From the NCBI GenBank assembly GCA_002364975.1, contig DEYT01000140.1:1-6156 (forward strand): a DNA stretch of 6,156 nucleotides, in the 5' to 3' direction. Positions 5,276 to 6,156 of this stretch are shown here, in pieces (position 1 is the stretch's first letter; every line of letters starts with the position of its first letter). A program made the translations under genes and the position numbers. This DNA is from Opitutia bacterium UBA3151. GTDB lineage: Bacteria > Verrucomicrobiota > Verrucomicrobiia > Opitutales > Seribacteraceae. Under the pieces are notes generated by a model, which was not told the origin of the DNA, did no database searches, and was given only the letters and a program-made list of their open reading frames with translations.

Positions 5276-6156
5276 ATGCAGAAAATCCTTGCAGCATTCG
5301 ACAAGTGCAAGGATTCCCTTGCAGCGAAGGAATTGTGCATACTCGCCAAAAAGACTCTCGAGGAAGTGGGGCAAGAATATCTTGTTGATATGGTTCCATT
5401 GACGGATGGAGGGGAGGGCTTCGTAGAAATTCTTACCTTACAAGCGGGTGGAGAATTTATTCCTATTTGTGCTTCGGATTCTTTGGGACGAAAAAAAGAG
5501 CTCGTAGTCGGTTTATGTGAATTAGAAAAGCTTCCTCGGATGGTAAAAGGTTTTCTTTCTCTGCCTGATAGAGGGAGAATCGTAATTATAGAAATGGCTA
5601 GTGTGGTCGGATTAGCTGATTTGAAGCGGAAAGAAAGAAATGCTTGGAAGACCAGCACCGTTGGAATTGGAGAAGTTTTGAAATATTGCTCAACTCTTGA
5701 GCTTGATGCTATATTGCTTGGAATTGGAGGCAGTTCAACCAATGACATGGGGTTGGGAGCTCTGAGCGGTTTGGGGATGGAAATATTTTCAGAATCGGGT
5801 GATTTGCTTACTTTTCCATCTCCCGAAACTTGGTCAGATCTAGCCGAGGTTTCAATTCAAAAAATGGTAAGCCTACCACCTCTGAAAATTGCCTGTGATG
5901 TTAAGAATTCATTGCTTGGACCCACGGGGGCAACTCATCAATTTGGAGCGCAGAAGGGCTTGAGTTCTGAAGACATAGTAGCTGTCGAAGATGAAATGAA
6001 TAAAATGGTACAAAAACTTGGGAACTGTTTCTTGGACGCGGAAAAGAATTCATCCGATGAGGGCAGTGGCGCTGCTGGTGGAATAGGATATGGCTTGGGA
6101 CTGGTTTATGATGTGTCAATGGTAGCAGGCTTTGATTTAATTCGAACTTGGTTTAA
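5276..6156 (+). CDS. glxK: Glycerate kinase, GarK/GlxK family (3' end outside window)
   Basis: ATP-dependent kinase of D-glycerate; this family (glycerate kinase type 1) generally yields 2-phosphoglycerate, which enters lower glycolysis. The frame stays open to the window end with 293 complete codons; family members are about 370-385 residues, so around 80 C-terminal residues are missing. Family motifs in order: FDKCKDSLAA (8-17), the usual DKFKGSLSA; VPLTDGGEGF (40-49); IIEMASVVGL (104-113); LGIGGSSTNDMGLGAL (148-163); ACDVKNSLLGPTGATHQFG (206-224) followed by AQKG; and GSGAAGGIGYGLGL (263-276). The segment TSTVGIGEVL (126-135) differs from the more common TTYGTGEL, but I cannot say that this alters activity. 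The start is secure: ATG with AGGGA six bases upstream, nine bases after the ribonuclease stop. It may metabolise glycerate from glyoxylate, serine or sugar-acid breakdown, but no partner gene is visible. Confidence 0.93.
   Translation, partial: MQKILAAFDKCKDSLAAKELCILAKKTLEEVGQEYLVDMVPLTDGGEGFVEILTLQAGGEFIPICASDSLGRKKELVVGLCELEKLPRMVKGFLSLPDRGRIVIIEMASVVGLADLKRKERNAWKTSTVGIGEVLKYCSTLELDAILLGIGGSSTNDMGLGALSGLGMEIFSESGDLLTFPSPETWSDLAEVSIQKMVSLPPLKIACDVKNSLLGPTGATHQFGAQKGLSSEDIVAVEDEMNKMVQKLGNCFLDAEKNSSDEGSGAAGGIGYGLGLVYDVSMVAGFDLIRTWF

Noticed and set aside
5212..5748. 178-codon minus-strand open frame opposite the glycerate kinase gene
   Set aside because: The + strand holds clear glycerate kinase motifs throughout; the antisense product is low-complexity, Ser/Pro/Thr-rich and looks like no family I know.

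Overview
The window is a compact run of six genes, all on the + strand. It begins inside a xylulokinase gene and ends inside a glycerate kinase gene. In order: xylB (5' end missing), a free-standing methyltransferase that matches the C-terminal domain of the ovothiol enzyme OvoA, a 99-residue conserved protein of unknown function, rodA (SEDS peptidoglycan polymerase), a ribonuclease of the RNase G/E family, and glycerate kinase (3' end missing). I saw no tRNA, rRNA, CRISPR array, insertion sequence or prophage gene, and no credible minus-strand gene.

The organism is a bacterium with a peptidoglycan elongation system. Base composition looks moderate, somewhat below 50% GC by eye (not computed). 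The standalone OvoA-C-like methyltransferase, the RodA with a long loop, and the RNase G/E with a lysine/arginine-rich N-terminal arm together make me think of Verrucomicrobiota, class Opitutae (Puniceicoccales-like). That is an inference from remembered family resemblance and no search was run.

Layout: bases 1-2166 hold three closely spaced genes (gaps of 12 and 18 bases) that look co-transcribed. Bases 2167-2248 are a short spacer with a weak possible promoter and an unresolved start for rodA (two TTG candidates; the second has a good ribosome binding site). RodA runs to 3412. The following 69 bases hold two small inverted repeats, the second immediately before the ribonuclease ATG. The ribonuclease stop codon lies inside the ribosome binding site of the glycerate kinase gene, so those two are probably translationally coupled.

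Functionally the window mixes sugar/acid phosphorylation (D-xylulose to xylulose 5-phosphate; glycerate to a phosphoglycerate), probable thiohistidine/ovothiol methylation, cell-wall elongation and RNA processing. They do not form one obvious pathway. The most interesting item is the orphan ovothiol-type methyltransferase with its small uncharacterised neighbour; no sulfoxide synthase (OvoA N-terminal part) or PLP lyase (OvoB) is visible here. I found nothing that clearly amounts to a wholly new system.
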